This document shows, one piece after another, positions 1-11,088 of a DNA stretch of 64,000 nt (position 1 is its first letter; each line of letters begins with the position of its first letter). The DNA comes from Bartonella grahamii subsp. shimonis (GTDB taxonomy: Bacteria > Pseudomonadota > Alphaproteobacteria > Rhizobiales > Rhizobiaceae): assembly GCF_036327415.1 (NCBI RefSeq), contig NZ_CP123961.1:372001-436000 (forward strand), written 5' to 3'. The notes beneath the pieces were generated by a model that was not told the origin of the DNA, made no database searches, and worked only from the letters and a program-made list of their open reading frames with translations. The position numbers and the translations under genes are program-made.

Positions 1-503
1 GTAAAACCATAAGCTTCTGGGGAAAGTTCCTTATAATCTTCTTGTTTTTCGGCCAATTGAAGAGGATCAAGCTTTGCCCGAAGATGCCCCCGTGCTCGAA
101 ACGCACGAATCATCATAATTGCATGAACGGAATCACGTGTTGCACGAATAATATCTTGCTCACTGGAAGTTTTTCCCTTTTGTGCAGCACCTGTTATTGC
201 TTTTTCCCTTAATTTATCACCAAGATATTTTTCAAGAGAAGACCAATCACCATCAAGAGCAGAAATCAATTCACCTTCTGCTTTTAATGGCCAATGATCA
301 CATTGCCATGTTGCTCCTTCAGCATTTTTAAGAACATCTTCTTTATTATCATGAAGTCCTTCAAAAAAAGCACGCCACTGTGAATCAACACTGGTAGGAT
401 CTTTTTCATATTGAGCATAAAGTTGATCTATATAATCCGCATTCCCACCATAAAGAAATGATGTCTGTGCAAAAAGGCTATTTATTTCGTCCTGCCTTGC
501 CAT
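1..503 (-). CDS. sucA: 2-oxoglutarate dehydrogenase E1 component, N-terminal part (cut by window edge)
   Basis: E1 subunit of the 2-oxoglutarate dehydrogenase complex, a thiamine-diphosphate enzyme that decarboxylates 2-oxoglutarate in the TCA cycle. Only the first 167 codons are inside the window; the frame is open to base 1. The protein starts MARQDEINSLFAQTSFLYGG and continues with the helical N-terminal segment typical of SucA (a YIDQLYAQYEKDP stretch, then residues resembling RAFRARGHLRAKLDPL near 135-147). The catalytic domains lie outside. The ATG at 503-501 fits the family N-terminus. It is the last visible gene of the leftward mdh-sucC-sucD-sucA block and is separated from sucD by about 160 bases that contain an inverted repeat. 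Identification is firm; nothing can be said about the rest of the protein. Confidence 0.93.
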   Translation of the reverse strand, partial: MARQDEINSLFAQTSFLYGGNADYIDQLYAQYEKDPTSVDSQWRAFFEGLHDNKEDVLKNAEGATWQCDHWPLKAEGELISALDGDWSSLEKYLGDKLREKAITGAAQKGKTSSEQDIIRATRDSVHAIMMIRAFRARGHLRAKLDPLQLAEKQEDYKELSPEAYGF

Positions 504-620
504 ATACCTCTCCGGAACATCTATTCCGTCTCCTTATATCTCTTTTCGACCTTTAAATGCTTACAAAACAAGCAATGATTCGACCATTCAAAAAGTTTTA
601 CCTTTTTATACTCAAGTTTC

Positions 621-658
621 TTCACCTGAATCTAAGAACTTTTTCTTATTCAGGTGAA
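621..658 (-). other. Inverted repeat between sucD and sucA
   Basis: Two 11-base arms, TTCACCTGAAT (621-631) and ATTCAGGTGAA (648-658), are perfect complements around a 16-base loop. The repeat lies just after the sucD stop on the transcribed strand. The minus-strand copy is not followed directly by a T run, so it is not a clear intrinsic terminator. It could be a partial terminator, an mRNA-stabilising hairpin that separates sucCD from sucAB, or a protein-binding palindrome. Confidence 0.5.
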
Positions 659-666
659 ACTTTCTT

Positions 667-1569
667 TTAGCCTTTCAAAACTGACATCAAAGTCTTACCT
701 ATCTGTGATGGTGAGGGAGACACTCGAATCCCTGCTGATTCCATTGCCGCAATTTTATCTTCTGCACCACCTTTACCACCAGAAATAACAGCACCAGCAT
801 GTCCCATTGTACGTCCTGGAGGAGCTGTACGGCCAGCAATAAAGCCAATAACTGGTTTTTTACGACCTTTTCTTGCTTCATCTTTCAGAAACTGTGCTGC
901 TTCTTCTTCAGCAGAACCGCCAATCTCACCAATCATAACAATAGACTGAGTTTCATCATCCGCTAAAAACATTTCCAACACATCAATAAATTCAGTGCCC
1001 TTAACAGGATCGCCACCAATCCCTATCGCAGTTGTTTGCCCGAGACCTTCCTGACTCGTTTGAAAAACGGCTTCATAAGTTAAAGTTCCCGACCTCGAGA
1101 CAACCCCAACAGAACCTTTTCTAAAAATAGAACCAGGCATAATACCAATTTTACATTCATTTGGGGTAAGAATACCGGGACAATTAGGACCAATAAGACG
1201 AGATTTTGAATTTTCTAACCGCGCCTTCACTTTAACCATATCCATAACGGGAATACCTTCCGTAATACAGATAATTAAACGAACTTCAGCTTCAATAGCC
1301 TCTATAATAGCTGCCGCAGCCCCTGCAGGAGGAACATAAATAACGGAAGCATCCGCGCCTGTTTTTTCTTTTGCTTCTGCAACATTAGCAAAGATAGGAA
1401 GAGTTTCGCCTTTTGAACCTTCCCATGTTTCTCCACCCTTTTTAGGATTAACACCACCAACCATTTGCGTACCATGATAAGCAAGCGCCTGTTCTGTATG
1501 AAATGTTCCTGTTTTTCCTGTAAGCCCTTGAACTAGAACTTTTGTATCTTTATCCACAAGAATCGACAT
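667..1569 (-). CDS. sucD: Succinyl-CoA synthetase (ADP-forming) subunit alpha
   Basis: Alpha subunit of succinyl-CoA ligase, which makes ATP or GTP while converting succinyl-CoA to succinate in the TCA cycle. It has 300 residues, normal for the family. The N-terminal CoA-binding Rossmann domain is visible ([15 protein letters not shown] near residues 10-24), as is a GPNCPGI segment near 127. The phosphohistidine motif [13 protein letters not shown] has its histidine at about residue 257. It starts only 3 bases after the sucC stop, so the two subunits are co-transcribed and probably translationally coupled. The product forms a heterodimer or heterotetramer with SucC in the cytoplasm. Confidence 0.97.
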   Translation of the reverse strand: MSILVDKDTKVLVQGLTGKTGTFHTEQALAYHGTQMVGGVNPKKGGETWEGSKGETLPIFANVAEAKEKTGADASVIYVPPAGAAAAIIEAIEAEVRLIICITEGIPVMDMVKVKARLENSKSRLIGPNCPGILTPNECKIGIMPGSIFRKGSVGVVSRSGTLTYEAVFQTSQEGLGQTTAIGIGGDPVKGTEFIDVLEMFLADDETQSIVMIGEIGGSAEEEAAQFLKDEARKGRKKPVIGFIAGRTAPPGRTMGHAGAVISGGKGGAEDKIAAMESAGIRVSPSPSQIGKTLMSVLKG

Positions 1570-1572
1570 AAC

Positions 1573-2769
1573 TTAAGCTCCCTTCACGGCTGCAACAATC
1601 TTTTGGGCAGCATCGTCTAAATCATCAGCAGGAATAACATTCAAACCACTCTCATTGATAATTGCTTTACCTTGCTCAACATTAGTGCCTTCAAGACGAA
1701 CAACCAAGGGAACCTTTAAACCAACCTCACGAACAGCAGCAACCACACCTTCAGCAATGACATCACAACGCATAATACCACCAAAAATGTTAACCAAAAT
1801 GCCCTTAACATTTGGATCGGCCGTAATAATTTTAAAAGCAGCTGTCACCTTTTCTTTTGACGCTCCACCACCAACGTCAAGAAAATTTGCAGGCTCTGCC
1901 CCATAGAGTTTGATAATATCCATTGTTGCCATAGCAAGACCCGCACCATTAACCATGCAACCAATCGTACCCTCAAGAGCAACATAAGCGAGATCATGTT
2001 TTGATGCTTCTATTTCCTTTGGATCTTCTTCTGAAAGATCGCGCAATTCTAAAATATCTGGATGACGAAACAGAGCGTTATTATCAAAAGAAACTTTCGC
2101 ATCAAGAACACGCAAGTGACTATCTTTCATCACAATAAGCGGGTTGATCTCTAAAAGGCTCATATCTTTTTCACAAAATGCCTTATAGAGAATCGGAAAA
2201 AGCTTTTCACCATCTTCTCGCGCACTACTTTGTAGTTTCAACGCATCACAAAGTCTTACACAATCAGCAGAGGTAACACCCTCTACAGCATCAATCGGAA
2301 GCGTGAATATTTTTTCTGGTGTCTCTTCAGCAACTGTTTCAATATCCATTCCACCTTCTGTTGAAACAACAAAAGCAATTCGACCAACGCTACGATCAAC
2401 CAAAAGTGAAAGATAAAGCTCTCGTTCAATATCGGCACCATCCTCAATATAAAGACGGTTGACCTGCTTACCCTCTGGACCCGTTTGTTTGGTTACCAAA
2501 GTTTTACCAAGCATTTCTTGAACATTTGCAACAACTTCTTCAACAGATTGTGCAAGTCGAACACCACCCTTTGCATCAGGACCAAGTTCTTTAAACTTAC
2601 CCTTACCACGACCACCAGCGTGTATCTGACTTTTAACCACATAGAGAGGTCCGGGCAATTTTTTTGCCCATTTTTCAGCTTGCTCTACAGAATAAACAGC
2701 AACACCATTTGCAATTGGTGCTCCATATTCATGAAGCAGACGTTTGGCCTGATACTCATGGATATTCAT
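1573..2769 (-). CDS. sucC: Succinyl-CoA synthetase subunit beta
   Basis: Beta subunit of succinyl-CoA ligase, which carries the nucleotide-binding ATP-grasp domain and determines succinate specificity. The 398 residues match the usual length. The start [20 protein letters not shown] is characteristic. The ATP-grasp segment includes [16 protein letters not shown] near residues 44-59, and the C-terminal CoA-ligase-like domain includes the glycine-rich LDVGGGAS and IFGGIMRCD motifs. It lies between mdh and sucD in the same direction. The 89-base spacer to mdh leaves room for a promoter, but a single mdh-sucCD transcript is likely. Confidence 0.97.
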   Translation of the reverse strand: MNIHEYQAKRLLHEYGAPIANGVAVYSVEQAEKWAKKLPGPLYVVKSQIHAGGRGKGKFKELGPDAKGGVRLAQSVEEVVANVQEMLGKTLVTKQTGPEGKQVNRLYIEDGADIERELYLSLLVDRSVGRIAFVVSTEGGMDIETVAEETPEKIFTLPIDAVEGVTSADCVRLCDALKLQSSAREDGEKLFPILYKAFCEKDMSLLEINPLIVMKDSHLRVLDAKVSFDNNALFRHPDILELRDLSEEDPKEIEASKHDLAYVALEGTIGCMVNGAGLAMATMDIIKLYGAEPANFLDVGGGASKEKVTAAFKIITADPNVKGILVNIFGGIMRCDVIAEGVVAAVREVGLKVPLVVRLEGTNVEQGKAIINESGLNVIPADDLDDAAQKIVAAVKGA

Positions 2770-2858
2770 GCATTTGTCCTTTTCTTTTATGGATCATTAT
2801 TAATCCTAAAGTTTTAATATTCTAAATACTTATTTTAATGAATTAAATCTTGTTCAAT

Positions 2859-3833
<975 letters not shown>

Positions 3834-4110
3834 CTAACTTTTAGATAATTCAGCGCACACCCATCAGCGTCCGTATACTGAATATTTTTGACTTCAACCA
3901 TATTCAAACAATATCATAAAAAGGAGTAAAGAAATGAAATTTACAAATTTTTCTCCTTACAGAAACAACAACCCTCCGCTGAAACAACTATTAGAAAATT
4001 GTCACGATGTATCGATAAAGTGAATTTTAAAAAAATACAACAGAATTATTACATTTCTTTAATTTCAAAGAGTTATTGTTTTTACAGTTTACGTAAAGGT
4101 AAAAGTATAA

Positions 4111-5310
4111 TCAATGCTTCTTCTTCAAAAGAAAATGTTCTTCCCAAAGTTTTAAATAATCGTGGCTTTGCATTTCAAAAAGACGTGACTGTGTTCTTTG
4201 AAATTCAAATGTTTCCGTAATCTGCGCATGCCCTTTATACAAATTCCCCACCTCTGCCGCTGCCGATATAAATAACCGTATGTGGCGCTCATAAAGAATA
4301 TCAATAAGCAAAATAAACCGTTTTGTTTCATTGCGACATGTATCATCCATGACCGGTACATTATCAATAAAAATCGTATGATAGCGCTCCCCTAATACCA
4401 AATACTCAGCCGCTGCCAAAGGCTTTGCACATAAATCTCCATAATCAAAGCGTGCACATCCTGCACCAACGCGCGGAACAGGAATAAAGCGCCCTTTTAT
4501 AGAAAGCTCTTCAGATATCTCCTCATGTCCTTGCAATACAAGTGCCCATGCTTGATCCATGCATTCATCTGCTTTTTTCCCTAAAGGTGCTACATAAACA
4601 TGCTGTAGATTTGATTTTTCAAGACGATAATCTGTTTTTGCATCAAGATTAACAACACAAACATATGCTTTCAAAACTTGAATAAAAGGCAAAAAGAGTT
4701 CACGATTTAAACCGCTACAATAAAGGTTATCCGGCGCCACATTTGAAGTCGCAATAAAAAAAATTCCTTTACCAAACAAAGCAGAAACAAGCCGCCCCAA
4801 TACCATAGCATCAGCAATATCTGTTACACTAAACTCATCAAAACAAAGTACCTTTGCTTCTCGTGCAAGATCTTCAGCAACAGCTAAAATAGGATTATCT
4901 TGTTTAAATTTTGCACACCCAGATGCTTGACGATAAAAATTAATACGCTCATGTACATCAGTCATAAAATCATTAAAATGAGCACGCTTTTTATGACCTT
5001 CAGGTAAACAAGAAAAGAACAAATCCATCAGCATGGTTTTGCCCCGTCCTACTTCACCATAAATATACAATCCCTGAAAAGAGTCTTTTTCATCCCTTTG
5101 TTTTATACCACAAGAAATATTTTGTTTTTTTCTTTTAAATATTCTATTAAAGAAAGAGCAAAATATCCAAGTCCAAGAACGAGAGATATTTTGTTCCGCA
5201 ATTTTTTTTAATAAATGATCAAAATATTCTGTTATAGCTAATTGAGCAGGATCAAAACGAACCTCTCCTTTAGAGACAAGCTCTTTATAACGTGTTGAAA
5301 CGAGAATCAT
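4111..5310 (-). CDS. zapE: Cell division protein ZapE (AFG1-like ATPase)
   Basis: P-loop ATPase of the AFG1/ZapE family, linked to the division ring in gamma-proteobacteria and to protein quality control in mitochondria. Walker A reads GEVGRGKTMLMD near residues 105-116 and is followed by a Walker B-like LCFDEF segment. A longer frame opens with TTG at 5328; I chose ATG 5310 (MILVSTRYKELVSKG), which matches family N-termini and gives 399 residues. A basic, aromatic stretch just before Walker A (about residues 40-75, with KRKKQ) looks like a lineage-specific insertion. It lies upstream of mdh in the same direction, a neighbour pair common in rhizobia. Confidence 0.9.
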   Translation of the reverse strand: MILVSTRYKELVSKGEVRFDPAQLAITEYFDHLLKKIAEQNISRSWTWIFCSFFNRIFKRKKQNISCGIKQRDEKDSFQGLYIYGEVGRGKTMLMDLFFSCLPEGHKKRAHFNDFMTDVHERINFYRQASGCAKFKQDNPILAVAEDLAREAKVLCFDEFSVTDIADAMVLGRLVSALFGKGIFFIATSNVAPDNLYCSGLNRELFLPFIQVLKAYVCVVNLDAKTDYRLEKSNLQHVYVAPLGKKADECMDQAWALVLQGHEEISEELSIKGRFIPVPRVGAGCARFDYGDLCAKPLAAAEYLVLGERYHTIFIDNVPVMDDTCRNETKRFILLIDILYERHIRLFISAAAEVGNLYKGHAQITETFEFQRTQSRLFEMQSHDYLKLWEEHFLLKKKH

Positions 5311-5407
5311 CCAAATAACCTTTTTCAAACCGTTCTCAATGAAAAATACAAATATTTTTCACGAATCCGTCCATCTAGCTTATTTTTCATAAACGATCAA
5401 AAATGAT

Positions 5408-5953
5408 TTAACGACTTAAAACAACAGGATGATCATCAAGTGTACGTCCCTCAAAACGATCAACACTTGAAGAGTAAAGGGCAAGGATAACACGTCCAGA
5501 GTTATTATAAAAATATAATCTTTTTCCTTTAACAGCCCACGATCTCACTTGGGAAACAATTCCTGGACAGTGTAAAGGGCCAGCACGGTACCCTTGTCCA
5601 AACTTTGTTTGCGGCGTTGCGATCCGGCAAACTTTTCCCCCCATAGAAAGATTCCATACGCCAGCAATACTTGCGGGAAATAAATCAGTAGCATTACTTG
5701 GCAATTCGAGACTAGCCATTCGTCCATCACTCTGAGAATCTCCTTTCTCATACATCGAAGCGTTTTCTGCCTCAGACATCAACGAAGAAGTAGATGACAG
5801 ATCAGACACTTCCAATGTTGTCATTTGTTGAGATGGATAAAAAACTTCTAATGCGTTACTACCGTCATTACTGTCAAACCGTGTTGTTGAACATCCCCCT
5901 AAAAGCATTACAGTTGATAGTGCAACGAAAAACGAAATTTTTGAAAATGACAT
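5408..5953 (-). CDS. Inh/Omp19-family outer-membrane lipoprotein
   Basis: Small lipoprotein of the AprI/Inh protease-inhibitor fold, the family that includes Brucella Omp19. The start at 5953 gives MSFSKISFFVALSTVMLLGGCSTT, a clear lipoprotein signal with lipobox LGGC (acylated Cys near residue 21). A purine-rich GGGAGAAAG lies just upstream. The frame also opens further upstream at 6037, but that extension would bury the signal peptide. The C-terminal half has the Inh-type core: GVWNLSMGGKVCRIATPQTK, a Pro-Gly-linked CPGIV segment, two cysteines able to pair, and a final FEGRT element. The mature protein should sit in the outer membrane facing the periplasm. Inhibitor activity is inferred from the fold only. 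Confidence 0.8.
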   Translation of the reverse strand: MSFSKISFFVALSTVMLLGGCSTTRFDSNDGSNALEVFYPSQQMTTLEVSDLSSTSSLMSEAENASMYEKGDSQSDGRMASLELPSNATDLFPASIAGVWNLSMGGKVCRIATPQTKFGQGYRAGPLHCPGIVSQVRSWAVKGKRLYFYNNSGRVILALYSSSVDRFEGRTLDDHPVVLSR

Positions 5954-6178
5954 ATCTGTACTTTCTCCCACGACAATAAATAAGTTCACAAAAAAATTAA
6001 GTGAATATTTATTATAGTTACAAAGATAAATTAACAAATTAAAAAAAACAGGCTAAAATCACTTATTTTAAACGAAATAATTTATGTACCCAGTTTTATA
6101 TTTATTAAACACTAGAAATTTATAAGATTTTCAGTCATATATCTCTTTATAAGTAATCATTAGAAATAGAGAAGTTTT

Positions 6179-7030
6179 ATGAAAACGCCATTTAGCAAAA
6201 TGGACGGTCTTGGAAATCAAATTATTGTTGTTGATATGCGTGAAAGCACTCATGCTCTTACACCACAAGCAATCCTTGCTTTGTCGGCAGATCCTGAAAT
6301 GCATTTTGATCAAATCATGGCTATCCACACACCAACCCAGAAAAAAGCCGACTTCCGCATTGAAATATGGAATTCTGATGGCTCAAAAGCTAAAGCTTGT
6401 GGCAATGGCACCCGCTGTGTCATTGCATGGCTTAAAGACCACAATTTTGGTGAGAAATTTCGTTTAGAAACTCCCGCTGGAATTATTGAAGGGAAATACC
6501 AAACCGATAATCTCATCTCTGTTGATATGGGATGCCCAAATTTCAATACAAAAGAGATGCCTGTTTCACGTGAAATAGTTGATACCAATCACGTAGAAAT
6601 TACGGCTGGTCCCTTAAAAGATGCTTGCCTTATATCTATTGGCAATCTCCATGCTATCTTTTTTGTTGAAAATGATATTCAACATATTCCATTAGAAAAA
6701 TATGGACCAAAACTTGAACATGACCCCCTGTTTCCCGAACAGTGCAACATTTCCATTGCTTGCATAACGTCAAAGAAAAGTCTAAATTTACGTACCTGGG
6801 AGCGAGGAGCAGGATTAACACAAGCATGTGGGAGTGCTGCTTGTGCAAGTGCAGTGGCTGCTTATTGTCGTGGTCTTACACAACGCCATATTGATGTAAA
6901 CTTACCAAAGGGAACACTTAATATTTTTTACCGAGAAGACGATCACGTTATTATGACAGGACCAATAAAATATCAATTTAGTGGTTTTTTAAGCCCTTTA
7001 ACAGGGTGCTACAAAAAGGATCACTCCTGA
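6179..7030 (+). CDS. dapF: Diaminopimelate epimerase
   Basis: Converts LL- to meso-diaminopimelate for lysine and peptidoglycan synthesis. It has 283 residues. The first catalytic cysteine is C74 in ACGNGTRC and the second lies in the TQACGSAACAS segment in the C-terminal half, as expected for the cofactor-free two-base mechanism. The N-terminus KMDGLGNQIIVVD matches the family KMHGLGND pattern. It is the first gene of a rightward operon: its TGA (7028-7030) shares a base with the mtaB ATG. The roughly 225-base space to the divergent lipoprotein gene should hold promoters for both. Confidence 0.96.
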   Translation: MKTPFSKMDGLGNQIIVVDMRESTHALTPQAILALSADPEMHFDQIMAIHTPTQKKADFRIEIWNSDGSKAKACGNGTRCVIAWLKDHNFGEKFRLETPAGIIEGKYQTDNLISVDMGCPNFNTKEMPVSREIVDTNHVEITAGPLKDACLISIGNLHAIFFVENDIQHIPLEKYGPKLEHDPLFPEQCNISIACITSKKSLNLRTWERGAGLTQACGSAACASAVAAYCRGLTQRHIDVNLPKGTLNIFYREDDHVIMTGPIKYQFSGFLSPLTGCYKKDHS

Positions 7031-8313
7031 TGGCAATAGAAATTGTAACTTTTGGTTGTCGACTCAATAGCTACGAATCGGAAATCATTCGCGAAGAAAG
7101 TACTTCTTCAGGACTAGATCAGCTTAAAGATGGTGCTATTATCTTTAATACCTGCGCTGTCACTGCCGAAGCCGTACGACAAGCAAAACAAGCTATCCGC
7201 AAAGCACGACGTAAAAATCCTCATGCGCGTATTATTGTAACAGGATGTGCAGCCCAAACAGAAGCACAAAATTTTGCCTCAATGGCAGAAGTGGACCTCG
7301 TTTTAGGAAACGAGGATAAACTTCACGCCCATTCTTATCGTCAACTTCCTGATTTTGGTATTAATCATTCCGAAAAGGTACGTATCAATGACATTATGGA
7401 AGTACAAAAAATTGCTCCACATATGGTTAGTGCAATGCAAGAGCGCACCCGTGCTTTTGTACAGGTACAAAACGGATGTGATCATCGCTGTACATTTTGC
7501 ATTATTCCTTATGGACGAGGACCTTCTCGTTCAGTTCCCATGGGTGCTGTCATAGAACAAATTAAAAAGCTGATAGGCGAGGGTATCCAAGAAGTTATCC
7601 TTACAGGTGTTGACCTTACAAGTTATGGCCACGATCTTCCTGGAAAAGCTACTCTAGGAAAATTAACTTCAGCAATTTTGCATCATATCCCTGATTTAGC
7701 GCGATTACGCTTCTCATCTATTGATTCTATTGAAGCAGACGAAGAACTCATCAATCTTTTAACTTATGAAACAAGGATCATGCCCCATCTGCATTTATCT
7801 TTGCAAGCAGGTGATAATATGATTTTAAAACGGATGAAACGGCGTCATCTGCGCGAACATGCCATTCAATTTTGCCAAGAATTGAGTGCCAAACGTCCTA
7901 CAATGGTTTATGGTGCCGATTTAATTGCTGGTTTTCCTACAGAAACAGAAGAGATGTTTCAAAACAGTCTTGCCTTAATCAAAGATTGTAATTTAACCCA
8001 TCTCCATGTCTTCCCCTTTAGTCCCAGAGAAGGAACACCTGCCGCACGTATGCCACAACTCGACCGTAAAGTAGTTAAGATGCGTGCTGAAAAATTGCGT
8101 AAAGCAGGTGAGGAGGCTTACCAAAAGCATCTTGCTCATTTACAAAACAGTCTACAAACAATTCTCGTTGAAAAAGATGAAATCGGACGAACAGAAGATT
8201 ATACTCTTGTACAAATTAAAGGTGTAAAAGCAGGAACAATTGTTCAAGCCCTTATCGTTGATCATGATGGCGATAAATTGATTGCTATCCTTCCAAAATT
8301 AAACGCTGCTTGA
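7030..8313 (+). CDS. mtaB: tRNA (N6-threonylcarbamoyladenosine37-C2)-methylthiotransferase MtaB
   Basis: Radical SAM enzyme that adds a methylthio group to t6A37 of ANN-decoding tRNAs. The start at 7030 (MAIEIVTFGCRLN) overlaps the dapF stop as TGATG. The N-terminal UPF0004 domain has its three iron-sulphur cysteines at C10, C42 and C73. The radical SAM cluster CDHRCTFC has cysteines at C150, C154 and C157. A TRAM-like tail follows. The N-terminal motif FGCRLN points to MtaB rather than MiaB. It has 427 residues and sits in the rhizobial dapF-mtaB-ftsY string. Confidence 0.93.
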   Translation: MAIEIVTFGCRLNSYESEIIREESTSSGLDQLKDGAIIFNTCAVTAEAVRQAKQAIRKARRKNPHARIIVTGCAAQTEAQNFASMAEVDLVLGNEDKLHAHSYRQLPDFGINHSEKVRINDIMEVQKIAPHMVSAMQERTRAFVQVQNGCDHRCTFCIIPYGRGPSRSVPMGAVIEQIKKLIGEGIQEVILTGVDLTSYGHDLPGKATLGKLTSAILHHIPDLARLRFSSIDSIEADEELINLLTYETRIMPHLHLSLQAGDNMILKRMKRRHLREHAIQFCQELSAKRPTMVYGADLIAGFPTETEEMFQNSLALIKDCNLTHLHVFPFSPREGTPAARMPQLDRKVVKMRAEKLRKAGEEAYQKHLAHLQNSLQTILVEKDEIGRTEDYTLVQIKGVKAGTIVQALIVDHDGDKLIAILPKLNAA

Positions 8314-8327
8314 GCAGGAAAATTCTT

Positions 8328-9581
8328 ATGACAAAATCTTTTATTAAAAAAATATTTTCTTTTAACAAATCTCAAGAGCAGAAAAGGGAACAACAGATTT
8401 CTATTCCCGATAAAAGCGGTATAATAGAAGAAAATAAAGACAAAAATGAAAGGACAAAAGATAACCAAATCTCTATAGACACAGAAAAAGAAGAACAAAC
8501 AAAAAATCGAGAGTCAACACTTACAACATATGACGAAAAATCTCCATTTTTAGAATCCCATTCTGATAAAATTCCCCTTTCTGGTAAAATTATTGTCACA
8601 GACGACATCCGTGAAAAAAAGAATGAAGAAATTTTATCTGAACCTTCTGTTGAACAAAAAAAGATAGCGTGGTTTGGGCGCCTTAAAAAAAGTCTATCCC
8701 TTTCTTCACAACGCCTAAGCGGATCAATTGGCGACCTCTTTGTTAAAAGAAAACTTGATGAAGATACATTGCAAGAGCTCGAAGATATCCTTATCCAAGC
8801 TGATCTTGGGGTAGAAACGGCGACACGCATCACAAATACTTTAGCTTCCAGTCGTTACGGAAAGGACCTCTCCCCAGATGATATTCATACTATTGTAGCT
8901 GATGAAGTCAAAAAAGTTCTGGAACCTGTTGCAATGCCATTAGAACTTGATCTTAGCTATAAGCCTCATGTTATTTTGCTGGTAGGTGTAAATGGCACTG
9001 GAAAGACGACAACAATCGGAAAACTCGCAGCAAAATTAACCACAGGAGGACTAAAAGTTATGCTGGCAGCTGGTGATACTTTCCGAGCCGCAGCTATTGA
9101 GCAATTGCATATTTGGGGTAAACGTACTGATTCTCCTGTTATTTCGACAAAATTGGGCGCAGATGCCGCCAGCTTAGCATTTGATGCTTATGAAAAAGCA
9201 AAAAAAGCAAACAGCGATGTATTAATTATTGATACAGCAGGGCGTTTACAAAATAAATCTGAATTGATGGATGAGTTGGCAAAAATTATTCGTGTTTTAA
9301 AAAAACACACCCCCCAAGCACCCCATACAATCCTTCAAACGCTTGATGCAACTACCGGACAAAATGCACTCAACCAAGTGGAGATTTTCCGTGATATTGC
9401 TGGTGTTAATGGTCTAGTCATGACAAAGCTGGATGGAACTGCACGAGGAGGAATTCTTGTCGCTATAGCAGCAAAATATAAATTACCCGTTTATTTTATC
9501 GGTATAGGAGAAAATATTGAAGACCTTCAACCTTTTTCTGCTTCTGACTTTGCCGAAACTATCGCAGGAAAACATACATGA
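8328..9581 (+). CDS. ftsY: Signal recognition particle receptor FtsY
   Basis: GTPase receptor that docks SRP-ribosome complexes at the inner membrane. I chose ATG 8328 (MTKSFIKKIFSF); a TTG at 8310 would add six residues. The N-terminal 110 or so residues form a charged, lysine- and glutamate-rich A domain. The NG domain follows, with G1 VGVNGTGKTTTIGKLA, a DTFRAAAIEQL motif, DTAGRLQ and TKLDGTARGG. It has 417 residues. It is downstream of mtaB and its TGA overlaps the ispZ ATG, so mtaB, ftsY and ispZ are likely one transcript. Confidence 0.96.
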   Translation: MTKSFIKKIFSFNKSQEQKREQQISIPDKSGIIEENKDKNERTKDNQISIDTEKEEQTKNRESTLTTYDEKSPFLESHSDKIPLSGKIIVTDDIREKKNEEILSEPSVEQKKIAWFGRLKKSLSLSSQRLSGSIGDLFVKRKLDEDTLQELEDILIQADLGVETATRITNTLASSRYGKDLSPDDIHTIVADEVKKVLEPVAMPLELDLSYKPHVILLVGVNGTGKTTTIGKLAAKLTTGGLKVMLAAGDTFRAAAIEQLHIWGKRTDSPVISTKLGADAASLAFDAYEKAKKANSDVLIIDTAGRLQNKSELMDELAKIIRVLKKHTPQAPHTILQTLDATTGQNALNQVEIFRDIAGVNGLVMTKLDGTARGGILVAIAAKYKLPVYFIGIGENIEDLQPFSASDFAETIAGKHT

Positions 9582-10264
9582 AACAGCCTTTATCTAACCT
9601 TAATTCACACAATAATTCTGAAAAAAATATGAATAATAATAAGAAAAACCCTCTCTCACCAACATTTAAATTTCTCTTAGAAATGGGTCCATTGGTTGTC
9701 TTCTTTTTTGCCAATTATAAGGGAGAATGGTTGATAAAAAACATTGGACTTTTTCAAAATTTTAGTAAACCTATTTTCCCTGCAACAGCTATTTTTATGG
9801 TAGCAATTATTATTTCTCTAAGCTTATCATGGATTCTTACAAGACAAATTCCTATTATGCCTCTTATTTCAGGAATATTTGTTTTAGTTTTTGGTTTTTT
9901 AACTCTTTGGCTTCATAATGAAACTTTCATCAAAATGAAACCAACGATTATTAATAGCTTATTTGCGCTCATCCTCTTTGGTGGTATGTGTTTTAAAAAA
10001 CCACTTTTACGTTATGCTCTTGATTCTACCTTAAAACTTGATGATTTAGGCTGGCAAAAACTTACCTATCGTTGGGCATTCTTTTTCGTTTTTCTTGCTC
10101 TTTTGAATGAAATCATTTGGCGCAATTTTAGTGATAATTTTTGGACAAGTTTTAAAGTATTTGGCGTCATGCCCCTAACAGTCCTCTTTATGTTTACTCA
10201 AATGCCTATCATTATGAAACATTCAAAAGGGCTTTTCACAGAAGAGGACAATTCTGATTCTTAA
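9578..10264 (+). CDS. ispZ: Septation protein A / YciB family inner-membrane protein
   Basis: Integral membrane protein of the YciB/IspZ family, implicated in septation and envelope integrity. It has 228 residues with several hydrophobic segments. A hydrophilic Asn/Lys-rich N-terminus of about 28 residues is followed by PTFKFLLEMGPLVVFFFANY, the family signature. Later, RWAFFFVFLALLNEIIWRNFS is the second conserved family element. The ATG overlaps the ftsY stop by 4 bases (ATGA), so translation is probably coupled. In rhizobia this gene regularly follows ftsY. Confidence 0.9.
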   Translation: MKQPLSNLNSHNNSEKNMNNNKKNPLSPTFKFLLEMGPLVVFFFANYKGEWLIKNIGLFQNFSKPIFPATAIFMVAIIISLSLSWILTRQIPIMPLISGIFVLVFGFLTLWLHNETFIKMKPTIINSLFALILFGGMCFKKPLLRYALDSTLKLDDLGWQKLTYRWAFFFVFLALLNEIIWRNFSDNFWTSFKVFGVMPLTVLFMFTQMPIIMKHSKGLFTEEDNSDS

Positions 10265-10326
10265 CAAAATTCACTACTATATATTATTTTGTAGATTCAT
10301 CACAAAACACTGTTCAGGAGAAAAAC

Positions 10327-11088
10327 ATGTTGATTGAACAGTTTATTTGTCGAAAAGATAATTTTGGCGTACTCATTCATGATGAAAAAAGCGGCTATAC
10401 AGCTGCTATTGATGCGCCTGAAAGTAAAGCGATTCATAACGCCTTAAAACGCCGTAACTGGACACTTCAAACTATTTTTGTAACGCATCATCATCACGAT
10501 CATGTAGAAGCTGTAGAAGAATTAAAACAAGTATATAATGCTATGGTTATCGGACCAGAAGCAGAGAAAGAAAAGATTCATCATCTTGATCAAACACTTC
10601 AACCCGATGAAAATTTTTTCTTTGGCACGCACCCGCTTTTAGCTCTTTCAACACCTGGGCACACTTTGGGCGCATTATCTTATTACTTTCCCCAGGAGGG
10701 TTTGATCTTTGCTGGAGATACACTTTTCTCTCTCGGTTGTGGACGTCTTTTCGAAGGAACACCTGCTCAAATGCTGAACTCTTTAAAAAAAATTCGTCAA
10801 CTTCCCGATAAGACACTTCTTTATTGCGGTCATGAATACACCAAAACCAATGCTCTTTTCGCATTAACACTTGATCCACATAATCAAAAACTTCATAAAA
10901 GGGTGGAGGATGTTTTTTTATTGTGTGCAAAAAACGCTATGACTTTACCAGTAACCTTAGGGCAAGAAAAAGCTATTAACCCTTTCCTCCGCTGGGATGA
11001 TAGTACGTTAAGAAAAGAACTTGCGATGGAAAAAGAAACAGATGAAGAAGTCTTTGCTGAAATCAGGAGAAGAAAGGATAATTTTTAA
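10327..11088 (+). CDS. gloB: Hydroxyacylglutathione hydrolase (glyoxalase II)
   Basis: Binuclear metallo-beta-lactamase-fold hydrolase that splits S-lactoylglutathione in methylglyoxal detoxification. The metal-binding THHHHDH motif is at residues 53-59. Further ligands are visible in STPGHTLG, FAGDTLFSLGCGR and YCGHEYT. It has 253 residues, normal length. A GGAG element lies just before the ATG. Its final codons (11049 onward) are duplicated exactly 524 bases downstream as part of a tandem duplication, but the gene itself looks intact. Confidence 0.95.
   Translation: MLIEQFICRKDNFGVLIHDEKSGYTAAIDAPESKAIHNALKRRNWTLQTIFVTHHHHDHVEAVEELKQVYNAMVIGPEAEKEKIHHLDQTLQPDENFFFGTHPLLALSTPGHTLGALSYYFPQEGLIFAGDTLFSLGCGRLFEGTPAQMLNSLKKIRQLPDKTLLYCGHEYTKTNALFALTLDPHNQKLHKRVEDVFLLCAKNAMTLPVTLGQEKAINPFLRWDDSTLRKELAMEKETDEEVFAEIRRRKDNF

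Noticed and set aside
3999..4220. 73-codon frame in the mdh-zapE gap running into zapE.
   Set aside because: No similarity to any family I know; it overlaps the zapE 3' end on the other strand.
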